Of a DNA stretch of 31,808 nucleotides, positions 8,113 to 15,555 are shown piece after piece. A program made the translations under genes and the position numbers. Numbering within the stretch: position 1 is the first letter of the stretch; every line of letters starts with the position of its first letter. The stretch is from CAYMFD01 sp964389475 (GTDB lineage: Bacteria > Bacteroidota > Bacteroidia > Chitinophagales > Saprospiraceae). The notes beneath the pieces are model-generated. The model had not been told where the DNA came from and did no database searches. It saw only the letters and a list, made by a program, of their open reading frames with translations. The stretch covers positions 1 through 31,808 of the forward strand of contig CAYMFD010000032.1 of NCBI GenBank assembly GCA_964389475.1, given 5' to 3'.

Positions 8113-9639
8113 TCAGAAGGTACCACTGTAATTTACGTCTTTTCCTTCGTCAAATCGACCATAGTTACCGTCTTTACGCAGATACATCTGCTCGCCTTCT
8201 GTCTCTGCCAGCCACTTAAAGAGGCTATTGCGTAGGTCTCTGCTGATGGCTTGATGCTCCTTGCTGCGGATGAGGTTATTGGCCTCTAGCGGATCGTTAG
8301 TCAGGTCGTACAGTTCGTTAATATCCCATATCCCGTGATAGCGGATATACTTGTACTGCTGCGTACGTATAGCGTGAACGGTAGGTGTCTGTGGGAATGG
8401 TCGCTCCCAGAAGTACTCATAGTATATCGTATCTCGCCAGTCCGTGTTGTCGCTAGACTGCAGCAGCGGCAAGAAGCTCTGTCCATCGAACTGCTCCGCC
8501 TGCCCTACCCCGGCGATATCCAGGATGGTAGGGCCGATATCGATATTCTGTACGTTTTGCTCGACGACTTTGACCGACTTACTGACGGCAGCACCCATAG
8601 CCAGCAGCGGCACCCGCATGGACTCCTCGTAGGCCTGGCGCTTGTCGATCAGTCCATGCTCGCCGAAGCTAAATCCATTGTCACCCATGTAGAAGACCGT
8701 CGTATTATCCATAAGGTCATGCACCTCTAGGTAGTCTAGTATCTGGCCGATGCTCTCATCTAGGGCGATCAATGTCTCGCAGTAACTCCTGTAAAACTCA
8801 TCGAAGTCCATCTCACCGTGGTAGAGGTAGTCGACGCCATGCCAGCTGTGACGCTGTTCCTTCACCCACTGTGGCAAGTCGTCGTAGTTATAATCCTGCT
8901 CTGACAACTGCGCTTGTGGATGTGAAGGCGGATAGAAGGTCGCAGGATAGGTCAGCGCCTCCTCCTCGAAAACGCCGTCATGCTCTGGCGCTGGCGTGAA
9001 CTCGGCGTGGACCGACTTGTGGCTGACGTAGAGGAAGAAGGGCTTAGTCGTATCTCGATTATTAAGGAAGTCCCTAGCATAATCCGTGATAGCATGAGTT
9101 ACATACGTACTATCCGTCGGTACGTCGTCTACCCCATTGACATTAAAGACGCTATTCCAGTACTGGCCCTGACCTTTAAAGCTAGCCCAGTAGTCGAAGC
9201 CCTGCCTAGGGTTGCTGTTGTGCTCTCCCATGTGCCACTTGCCGATGTAGCCCGTCTCGTAGCCTGCCTCTTGTAAAAACTCGGGGAAGAAGTCCGTTCC
9301 CTCAGGCACCATCGACTGGTTATCTACGACACCGTGGCGATGGGTATACTGGCCCGTCAGTATGCTCGCTCGGCTCGGCGAGCAGAGGGAGGTCGTCACA
9401 AAGGCATTCTTGAGGTGGACGCCTTCTGCTGCCATGCGATCCATGTTAGGTGTACGCAGAAATGGGACCTTCTGCATAAATCCCATGAAGTCGTAGCGGT
9501 GGTCATCACTGAGTATGTAAATCACATTCTGCCCCGAGTTGCTCACTACACCATCACTAGGTAGTGGGTAGGGATCTCCCTCGCAGCCCGTCCATAGGGT
9601 GGCGAGCAAAAGGCTAGATATGATTAGATACAGTTTCAT
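8113..9639 (-). CDS. S1-family sulfatase lipoprotein, formylglycine type
   Basis: A 508-residue lipoprotein (WTGC, Cys19) of the alkaline phosphatase superfamily. The maturation and nucleophile motif C-x-P-S-R is present as SLCSPSRASILTG, with Cys86 the residue expected to become formylglycine. Metal and substrate residues include Asp45-Asp46 in SDDHR, Lys134/His136 in GKWH, and Asp320-Asn321 in MGDNGFSFGEHG. It resembles the arylsulfatase/N-acetylglucosamine-6-sulfatase side of S1, but the subfamily and regiospecificity cannot be assigned. It should remove sulfate esters from the PUL substrate at the surface or in the periplasm. No anaerobic maturase or FGE gene lies in the window. The GH3 stop is 13 bp upstream, so the two are cotranscribed. 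Confidence 0.92.
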   Translation of the reverse strand: MKLYLIISSLLLATLWTGCEGDPYPLPSDGVVSNSGQNVIYILSDDHRYDFMGFMQKVPFLRTPNMDRMAAEGVHLKNAFVTTSLCSPSRASILTGQYTHRHGVVDNQSMVPEGTDFFPEFLQEAGYETGYIGKWHMGEHNSNPRQGFDYWASFKGQGQYWNSVFNVNGVDDVPTDSTYVTHAITDYARDFLNNRDTTKPFFLYVSHKSVHAEFTPAPEHDGVFEEEALTYPATFYPPSHPQAQLSEQDYNYDDLPQWVKEQRHSWHGVDYLYHGEMDFDEFYRSYCETLIALDESIGQILDYLEVHDLMDNTTVFYMGDNGFSFGEHGLIDKRQAYEESMRVPLLAMGAAVSKSVKVVEQNVQNIDIGPTILDIAGVGQAEQFDGQSFLPLLQSSDNTDWRDTIYYEYFWERPFPQTPTVHAIRTQQYKYIRYHGIWDINELYDLTNDPLEANNLIRSKEHQAISRDLRNSLFKWLAETEGEQMYLRKDGNYGRFDEGKDVNYSGTF

Positions 9640-9652
9640 AATTGATCCGTGG

Positions 9653-12013
9653 CTATTGCATTGTGAATGTCTTTTTCTCTACCTCACCAGCATTGCGGCC
9701 GATCATCACCTCAAAATCTCCGGGCTCATACTCATACTTCAGGTCAATGTTGTAGAACTTAAGCAGGTCTTCTGTGATGGTGAAAGTGACCGTCTTACTC
9801 TCTCCTGGCGCTAAGGCTATTTTTTCAAAACCCTTGAGCTCCATCATCGGACGGCTGATGCTACCTACGACATCGCGTAGGTATAGCTGTACGACCTCGG
9901 TGCCTGCCCGCTGGCCCGTATTGGTCACCGTAACGGCGGCTTGTACTTGCCCGCCTGCTACCATGGTCGTGCTACTGATGGTCATATCGCTGTAGGCGAA
10001 ATCCGTATAGCTCAGCCCGTAGCCGAATGGATACAAGGGATCATTGGGTATGTCGAGGTAATTGGATCTAAACTTGGAGTTGGTGCCATTATCAGGGCGA
10101 CCGGTATTGAGCATACTGTGGTATACGGGTATCTGACCGACATGGACGGGGAAGGACGTCGTCAACCTGCCCTCTGGCGCCTTGTCACCAAAGAGAACAT
10201 CGGCCACGGCGCGACCGCCTTCTGTACCACCAAACCACACATCTAGGATGGCGTCCATGTTTTCATCTTCCCAAGACAGCGTCATCGGCCTACCATTGTA
10301 TAGGACCATGACTATCGGCTTTCCTGTTGCCTTAAGAGCCTCTAGCAATTTGCGTTGCTCTGGTTGTAGACCTATGTGTGCTAGGCTTGATGCCTCGCCA
10401 CTCATGTCCGCTGCCTCACCTACTACAGCCACGACGACATCTGCCTGTTCGGCAGCAGCTACTGCCTCGCTTATCATCTCATCTGGGCTACGGTCATCGA
10501 TCACGACCTCTTGTCCAAAGGCATTGATCCGCTTGGCAAAGACTTCATTGTCGGTGATATTGGCACCCTTAGCATAGAGAATATTTGCATCGTCACCCAC
10601 GGCCTCTTTGATGCCTTCTATTACAGTGACGGCTAGGTTGTGATCACCCGATACAGACCAGGTGCCGAGCATATTGCGTCGGCTATCCGCTAGTGGGCCC
10701 ACGACGGCAATCGTCCCTTTTTTAGCTAGAGGTAGAAGGTCGTTGTTGTTTTTAAGTAGGACGAATGACTTGGCAGCGGCCTCTCTAGCAAATGCCCGAT
10801 TTCCCTCCGATAAGATCTCCGTAGCGGCTCGCTCTTCGTCAAAGTACTGGTAAGGATCGTCAAAAAGGCCCAAGCGTTCTTTGGCTCTTAGTACCCGACG
10901 GCAGGCGACATCGATCTCTCGCTGCGTTACTAGGCCCTCGGTAAGCGCCTGCTTCATGGTATTGTGAAAGGCCTCGCCGACCATCTCCATATCGATACCT
11001 GCCTTGAGTGCTGCGGCACCTACCTGCATCGTATCGCCGAGCCCATGCGGGATCATCTCCGTCACAGCGGTGTAGTCCGTCACGACAAATCCATCAAACT
11101 TCCACTGGTCTCTTAGTATCTCCGTGAATAGCTCCCGACTGGCATTGACGGGTAGGTAGTCCATCACGTTAAAGGAAGTCATGATCGACTCGACGCCTGC
11201 ATCGACGGCAGCCTTGTACGGGGGTAGGTACTCATTGTGACTGCGTACGTCACTCATATCGACTGTCCCATAGTCACGACCACCCTCCACAGCGCCATAG
11301 TTAGCGAAGTGCTTGACACATGCGATCATCGTTGTAGGGTCTGCCAGGTCCTTGCCCTGATATCCTCTGACCATGGCCTGGGCGATGGCACTACCTAGGA
11401 AGGGGGCTTCGCCAGCTCCCTCGGCTATCCTACCCCATCGTGGATCACGAGCAATATCGACCATCGGAGAAAAATTCCACATAATCCCATCGGCCGTAGC
11501 CTCTCGGGCCGCCTGCCTTGCCGTGGCCTCTATCAGGTCCATATCCCACGTGCAGCTCAAGCCGAGCGGTATCGGGAATATCGTCTGGTGGCCGTGTATG
11601 ACGTCTGACCCGACGATGAGCGGTATCCCTAGGCGACTGTTTTCGACGGCAATCTGTTGCGTAGCTCTTACCTTGGCCGCACCTCTCGTACCGAATATGC
11701 CACCTACTTGGCCATTTCTGATCTTCTCATTGACACCTTTACTGACCACTTCACCCGTCACAGCACCACCAGGCGTAAGGAGGTTGAGCTGTCCTATCTT
11801 TTCGTCGATGGTCATTTGGCTGTATATCGCCTCGACCTTTGAGGAGAGTCCTGGCCAATCGGCTACTGGCGTTGTAGCTACTGAGTCGACTTGCTTTATA
11901 TCCTTTACTGGATCGGTTACGACATCGGCTGCCTTTGGGCTACAAGCACCTATCAACATGATACCCGTTGCTAACATCAATAATGAATAACGAATAGTGT
12001 ATAGTTGTCTCAT
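9653..12013 (-). CDS. bglX: GH3 beta-glucosidase lipoprotein, BglX-like
   Basis: The frame extends to a GTG at 12058, but the ATG at 12013 gives a proper lipoprotein signal (IGAC about residue 24) and 786 residues, so I prefer it. The order is a GH3 N-terminal TIM barrel, an alpha/beta sandwich and a C-terminal FN3-like domain, as in E. coli BglX. The nucleophile is Asp313 in GFVVTDYT. The acid/base is Glu540 in DMSGEASS, matching the BglX loop ahead of a KATGKP segment. Subsite residues KHFANYG and DPRWGR are intact. Next to two GH144 proteins it most likely trims sophoro-oligosaccharides to glucose; gentiobiose- or laminari-type oligosaccharides are the alternative. The GTG overlaps the TGA of the four-helix gene, so translational coupling is possible. 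Confidence 0.93.
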   Translation of the reverse strand: MRQLYTIRYSLLMLATGIMLIGACSPKAADVVTDPVKDIKQVDSVATTPVADWPGLSSKVEAIYSQMTIDEKIGQLNLLTPGGAVTGEVVSKGVNEKIRNGQVGGIFGTRGAAKVRATQQIAVENSRLGIPLIVGSDVIHGHQTIFPIPLGLSCTWDMDLIEATARQAAREATADGIMWNFSPMVDIARDPRWGRIAEGAGEAPFLGSAIAQAMVRGYQGKDLADPTTMIACVKHFANYGAVEGGRDYGTVDMSDVRSHNEYLPPYKAAVDAGVESIMTSFNVMDYLPVNASRELFTEILRDQWKFDGFVVTDYTAVTEMIPHGLGDTMQVGAAALKAGIDMEMVGEAFHNTMKQALTEGLVTQREIDVACRRVLRAKERLGLFDDPYQYFDEERAATEILSEGNRAFAREAAAKSFVLLKNNNDLLPLAKKGTIAVVGPLADSRRNMLGTWSVSGDHNLAVTVIEGIKEAVGDDANILYAKGANITDNEVFAKRINAFGQEVVIDDRSPDEMISEAVAAAEQADVVVAVVGEAADMSGEASSLAHIGLQPEQRKLLEALKATGKPIVMVLYNGRPMTLSWEDENMDAILDVWFGGTEGGRAVADVLFGDKAPEGRLTTSFPVHVGQIPVYHSMLNTGRPDNGTNSKFRSNYLDIPNDPLYPFGYGLSYTDFAYSDMTISSTTMVAGGQVQAAVTVTNTGQRAGTEVVQLYLRDVVGSISRPMMELKGFEKIALAPGESKTVTFTITEDLLKFYNIDLKYEYEPGDFEVMIGRNAGEVEKKTFTMQ

Positions 12014-12051
12014 CTTGCCTTCGACTATGTTTGATATATTCTGCTGTTGAT

Positions 12052-12058
12052 ATTTCAC
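12052..12058. repeat. Left 7-bp direct repeat bordering the four-helix cassette
   Basis: ATTTCAC here recurs at 12563-12569, where it overlaps the esterase stop codon. The repeats bracket the four-helix gene and its array. Seven bases alone can match by chance. Confidence 0.3.
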
Positions 12059-12414
12059 GTTCGGTTATTTTTCTTTGCCGTCTTTATTGAAGCAGTCAGC
12101 AGTCGTAGAATCTCGTTTATATCAGCCAGCAATTGTCTGGTTTCCTCTTTTGAAACTATTCCCGCACTCGTCAGCAAGCGTAACCAATAGCGAGTCTCAT
12201 TAGCTTCCTTGATTCCGATGGACAACTTGTGTATAAAGTCAGATTTTGACTGTGCATAATTTGCCTCTGATACCATCGCCCCTGGATTGGTGCCGCTTCT
12301 TAGTACTTGCTTACTTAATACATACTCCTTTTTCTCTTTTTGGATCTTGTAAGCAAACTGCACAATCTTGACAGCAAAGTCATATGTTTTCGCTTCTAGT
12401 ACTCCTTTACTCAT
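12055..12414 (-). CDS. Four-helix-bundle protein, S23/IVP family (TIGR02436-like)
   Basis: A 119-residue all-helical protein with the family hallmarks VLRSGTNPGAMVSEANYAQS and FIHKLSIGIKEANETRYWLRLL. Relatives are encoded in intervening sequences of 23S rRNA genes and, as Avd, in diversity-generating retroelements. The function of stand-alone copies is unknown. No reverse transcriptase or variable repeat is visible here, so a retroelement is not supported. A good ribosome-binding site (GGAGA) sits 1 to 5 nt before the ATG. The gene interrupts the PUL between the esterase and GH3, is more AT-rich and lysine-rich than they are, and is preceded by a short-repeat array. All this suggests an inserted cassette rather than a carbohydrate-processing gene. 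Confidence 0.88.
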   Translation of the reverse strand: MSKGVLEAKTYDFAVKIVQFAYKIQKEKKEYVLSKQVLRSGTNPGAMVSEANYAQSKSDFIHKLSIGIKEANETRYWLRLLTSAGIVSKEETRQLLADINEILRLLTASIKTAKKNNRT

Positions 12415-12431
12415 TCTCCATCAATCATTTA

Positions 12432-12558
12432 GTTCACTATTAACTCTACACTTTTCACTCTCCATTATTAACTCCTCACTATCCACAACACACTATTCAC
12501 TCTACACTGATCACTATTCACTATTCACTATTCACTACACACTATCCACTCTTCACTG
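12432..12558. repeat. Degenerate short tandem repeat array upstream of the four-helix gene
   Basis: About 127 bp of 7- to 10-nt units around TTCACTA/TCACTAT occur here. TCACTAT is perfectly repeated three times at 12511-12531, with diverged units on both sides (TCTACAC, ATCCACA, TTAACTC). On the coding strand this reads AGTGAATAGTGAATAGTGA. It fills the space between the esterase stop and the four-helix ribosome-binding site. Such arrays are familiar beside four-helix-bundle genes in Bacteroidota (from memory). Confidence 0.75.
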
Positions 12559-12562
12559 CATA

Positions 12563-12569
12563 ATTTCAC
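12563..12569. repeat. Right 7-bp direct repeat bordering the four-helix cassette
   Basis: ATTTCAC matches 12052-12058 and, on the minus strand, includes the TGA stop of the esterase gene. Confidence 0.3.
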
Positions 12570-13363
12570 TTCCTCCTATTAGAAAACATCCAACTCAAGT
12601 ACTCAGGATCAGCAAAGGCAGGGTCCCAGCTATTATGATTAGCATCGGGAAACATCGTCAACTTAGCTTTGCCACCAGCTTGCTGGATAGCCTTACACAT
12701 CATCTCGGAGTAGCGAGGGTTTACCACATCGTCTTTGGCACCATGAAATATCCAAAATGGTACTGCCGTCATATCTTTTGCTTTCTCTGGAGGTCCTCCA
12801 CCGCAGATAGGCATGGCACATGCTAGGCGGTCTTGCATCCGATAGGCGAACTCAAACGTACCCATCCCCCCCATAGATAGTCCAGACGCATAGAGCCTGT
12901 TGTTGTCCGTGTAGTCTTCGCTGAGCAAGTCGTCGATTACCTTGATGGTGAGCCGCATGGAGGGATTAGGCTCGTCGGCATAGTAGAAGCTAAACGTCCT
13001 ATCAGCGCCTCCTTCGTCTGGCCGGTAGAGGTTGGCCCAGTAGTCCGTCTCTGGACACTGAGGAAATACAACGATAGCCGGATACTGCCTCAGCGAATCT
13101 CTAAACAGCCGGCTGCCGTGGTAGAGCTGTCGCTCATTGTCACTACCTCGCTCACCCATACCGTGGAAAAACACAACGACCGGATATTGCTTAGACTTAT
13201 CGAAATCGTGGGGATACATAATGCGGTAAAGCACCGTGTCCTCCCCCTCTACGATCGATCGGTGTAGGTATTCGCCTGTTGTCTCGTCTCCACTGGGCTG
13301 TGCTAGCAGTATTGCCGGCAGACCTATGATCAAGATAGTCAGTATGGTAGCGTATCGCTTCAT
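12566..13363 (-). CDS. Secreted CE1-like alpha/beta-hydrolase esterase
   Basis: The open frame reaches 13459, but those first 32 residues overlap the EEP gene. The ATG at 13363 begins a clean signal peptide (MKRYATILTILIIGLPAILLAQ-like), giving 265 residues. Catalytic features: oxyanion motif FHGMGERG, Ser163 in GLSMGG, Asp211/212 in GAKDDVV and His243 in DANHNSW. The protein is a single catalytic domain of the feruloyl/acetyl-esterase-like group often annotated as prolyl-oligopeptidase-like or phospholipase/carboxylesterase. It is a short paralogue of the hydrolase domain at the left window edge. The start lies 2 nt after the EEP stop, so the two are coupled. The probable role is removal of an acyl ester from the glycan; the acyl group is unknown. 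Confidence 0.88.
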   Translation of the reverse strand: MKRYATILTILIIGLPAILLAQPSGDETTGEYLHRSIVEGEDTVLYRIMYPHDFDKSKQYPVVVFFHGMGERGSDNERQLYHGSRLFRDSLRQYPAIVVFPQCPETDYWANLYRPDEGGADRTFSFYYADEPNPSMRLTIKVIDDLLSEDYTDNNRLYASGLSMGGMGTFEFAYRMQDRLACAMPICGGGPPEKAKDMTAVPFWIFHGAKDDVVNPRYSEMMCKAIQQAGGKAKLTMFPDANHNSWDPAFADPEYLSWMFSNRRK

Positions 13364-13365
13364 AG

Positions 13366-14199
13366 TTATTGTGTTAAGAAGTGTGCTTTTACAGGATAAT
13401 GGTCGCTGAGCTGGCGGCCCTTCTGCGTCTTGGGGCGATCGGCTTCGTAGCGGATACACTTGATGCGGTCAGAATGCCAGATGTAGTCGATACGCCTATT
13501 GGCATCGTCATCACTCCCGAACCCATTAAATGTCCCTGCTAGCTCTGGGGCTGCGTCAGTGGCATCATAGGCATCTATATAGTGCTTATCCAAAGCCTGG
13601 TATTTATCATCCTCTGGTGTAAAGTTAAAGTCGCCCATCAGGACGACTGGCAGGTGGTCATAGAGTGCTAGTGTCCGTTGTATGAGTGCTACACTCTCCG
13701 CTCTGGCCGTCTGGCCTACATGGTCAAAATGCGTATTGGCCACCATTACCGTATCGCCTGTCGCTCTGGTAAATATGCCGTAAGTCACCACCCGATGGCA
13801 GGCGGCATCCCAACCTCTGCTGACGATGTGTGGCGTCTCCGATAACCAGAATGTACTGCTCTCTATAGCTTGCCATGCTGTAGTATCGTATAGGATGGCA
13901 GAAAACTCGCCGCCTCGCAGTCCATCGTCTCTGCCTACACCTATTACGTCAAAAGAAGCCAGCCCCTGATCTAGGTAGTCCAGTTGATGAGGTAGAGCCT
14001 CTTGTACACCGATGAAGTCAGCTTCTAGTGACCCGAGGTAGGGGATCATATCGGCCTTTCGCTGGTGCCAGTTGTCTTCGTTATCATCAGGATTATCCAT
14101 GCGGATATTGTAGGTGACTGCTACTACAGGCTGAGCCTCGGGGCCGATATAGCTGGCCATCCAAGTTGTCCAAATCAGGTATGTTATGATCGATATCAT
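13366..14199 (-). CDS. Endonuclease/exonuclease/phosphatase (EEP) family hydrolase
   Basis: A 277-residue protein with the complete EEP active site: Asn31 in TYNIR, Glu67 in GVQEA, His157 in NTHFDH, Asp190 and Asn192 in GDFN, Asp238 in RRIDYIW, and Asp266-His267 in SDHYPV. These are metal-dependent phosphoesterases acting on phosphodiesters or phosphomonoesters. Secreted versions are common in Bacteroidota PULs, usually without a known substrate. The N-terminus (MISIITYLIWTTWMASYIG) is hydrophobic but lacks early positive charge and a lipobox, so export is likely but not certain. The ATG follows the upstream TAG with no spacer (TAGATG), indicating coupled translation. A glycan phosphodiesterase role is inference. 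Confidence 0.9.
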   Translation of the reverse strand: MISIITYLIWTTWMASYIGPEAQPVVAVTYNIRMDNPDDNEDNWHQRKADMIPYLGSLEADFIGVQEALPHQLDYLDQGLASFDVIGVGRDDGLRGGEFSAILYDTTAWQAIESSTFWLSETPHIVSRGWDAACHRVVTYGIFTRATGDTVMVANTHFDHVGQTARAESVALIQRTLALYDHLPVVLMGDFNFTPEDDKYQALDKHYIDAYDATDAAPELAGTFNGFGSDDDANRRIDYIWHSDRIKCIRYEADRPKTQKGRQLSDHYPVKAHFLTQ

Positions 14200-15552
14200 C
14201 TACTGTACAACTGGTTTCTGATAGTCAAATCCCAACTTCGTCAATCCCGATTGGATCTCTGGAGCCGACATAAATAGATCCCATATGAGTCCAGTTCTGT
14301 GGTTTTCAATCATAACGGGTATCGGCAACTGATCTATGGCGAGGTACCGCTCCACCATCCAATCACTCTGATGACTGAAGGCGTCGTAGGGCCCGTACTG
14401 ACCGACCAGACTATCCGCCTCATGGTAGAGGTACTTGATCATCTGCATCGTTTCTTTAGGCGTATACGGCATAGACGATAGTGCTGCCGTCGGGCTGATG
14501 ACACCGAGGTCTTGCTGAGGATTGTGACCTGCATAACCTCTCACGCTGTAGCTAGAGGTAAGGCCCCAGCACTTGTCACTATAACCACGGTAGTCGTATG
14601 GATTGTCGGCGCTGTGCTTGTAGTGGATCAGTGCATGATTGACATTGGCCAGCCACCAATCGGCCTGGTCGTTACGCAGTCCTCTCGGGTCGAGACCTAG
14701 GTGACTATAGTGGGCCCAGAATAGAGGACCTACTGGCATATCATTCGTATCGTAGTGGTCTAGTACTGTCGGTAGGCCGTAGAATTCTCGATCCGTGTAG
14801 ATGGCGCCATTTTTAGCATAGCCTTTGTGGAAAGCATCCGCAGATACAGGATGTGTAGGCGACGAGGCCGCGAGTACGTACATGATCATGCACTCGTTGT
14901 GCCCTCGCACGGCGAAATTCATATCAAAATTATGCTTTGGTGACCAGTGCCAGTAAAGGACATCTTGCCCCTGGGTATACCATGACCAGTCAATCTCACG
15001 CCACAACTTATCCATCTGCTGAGCGAGTGCCTGCTCCTCCGCGGAGCCGACGCGGTAGTACTGCCGAGCCACCAGTAGTCCTTGAGCCAAGAAGGCCGTC
15101 TCGACGAGGTCGCCCCCATCATCTTTCTGGCTGAAAGGATAGACGGTACCGTTGGGGCTCCACCAGTGCGGCCATGCCCCATGAAAGCGATCGGATGCTC
15201 CTAGCCACTGTGTGAGCCTAGATAGCCGCTCGAATGCCTCCCCTCGATCTATAAATCCTCGCTCTACTCCTACGATCGTAGCCATAATGCCAAAACCCGT
15301 ACCGCCAGATGTGATAATATCTAGGTTGTGGGTACCTTGGTGACCATCATCGTGGATACGTTCTCGAGCAGCGCCTGACAAGGGCTCGCCGCCCGTCCAG
15401 AAGTAGTCGATCGTCTCTCGCTGTACGCGGTCTAAAAGTTGCTCTTCTGCAGCGGACCACATACTCGTCGGCTGTACCACAGCTGGTATATCTGCTTTGG
15501 GGCTGCATGCCCAGCAACAAATGATTAAGGTATATCCAAGTACTGTTCTCAT
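14200..15552 (-). CDS. GH144-type beta-1,2-glucanase-like lipoprotein (glucoamylase/COG5368 family)
   Basis: A 450-residue lipoprotein (CWAC, Cys16) that is essentially a single (alpha/alpha)6 catalytic domain. Family motifs include SGGTGFGIM, VGVERGF, DDGGDLVETAFLAQGL, WHWSPKHNF and RGHNE. Asp144, Asp148, Glu151 and Glu220 have exactly the spacing I recall for the acidic residues of Chitinophaga endo-beta-1,2-glucanase SGL (Asp135, Asp139, Glu142, Glu211), the founder of GH144. That family includes endo-acting enzymes and a Parabacteroides exo-type that releases sophorose. The companion gene 3 bp upstream is a paralogue, so the pair may divide endo and exo work. Annotation pipelines usually call this a glucoamylase family protein, but alpha-glucosidase activity is not implied. 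Confidence 0.87.
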   Translation of the reverse strand: MRTVLGYTLIICCWACSPKADIPAVVQPTSMWSAAEEQLLDRVQRETIDYFWTGGEPLSGAARERIHDDGHQGTHNLDIITSGGTGFGIMATIVGVERGFIDRGEAFERLSRLTQWLGASDRFHGAWPHWWSPNGTVYPFSQKDDGGDLVETAFLAQGLLVARQYYRVGSAEEQALAQQMDKLWREIDWSWYTQGQDVLYWHWSPKHNFDMNFAVRGHNECMIMYVLAASSPTHPVSADAFHKGYAKNGAIYTDREFYGLPTVLDHYDTNDMPVGPLFWAHYSHLGLDPRGLRNDQADWWLANVNHALIHYKHSADNPYDYRGYSDKCWGLTSSYSVRGYAGHNPQQDLGVISPTAALSSMPYTPKETMQMIKYLYHEADSLVGQYGPYDAFSHQSDWMVERYLAIDQLPIPVMIENHRTGLIWDLFMSAPEIQSGLTKLGFDYQKPVVQ

Positions 15553-15555
15553 AAG

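Noticed and set aside
11373..11990. 205-residue plus-strand open frame
   Set aside because: It is antisense to the GH3 N-terminal barrel, which has intact catalytic motifs.
12055..12558. Diversity-generating retroelement, since Avd is a four-helix-bundle protein
   Set aside because: No reverse transcriptase, template repeat or variable repeat is visible nearby. The protein fits the general S23/IVP family equally well.
12432..12558. CRISPR-like array
   Set aside because: Units are 7-10 nt and degenerate, without 20-40-nt spacers, and there are no cas genes.
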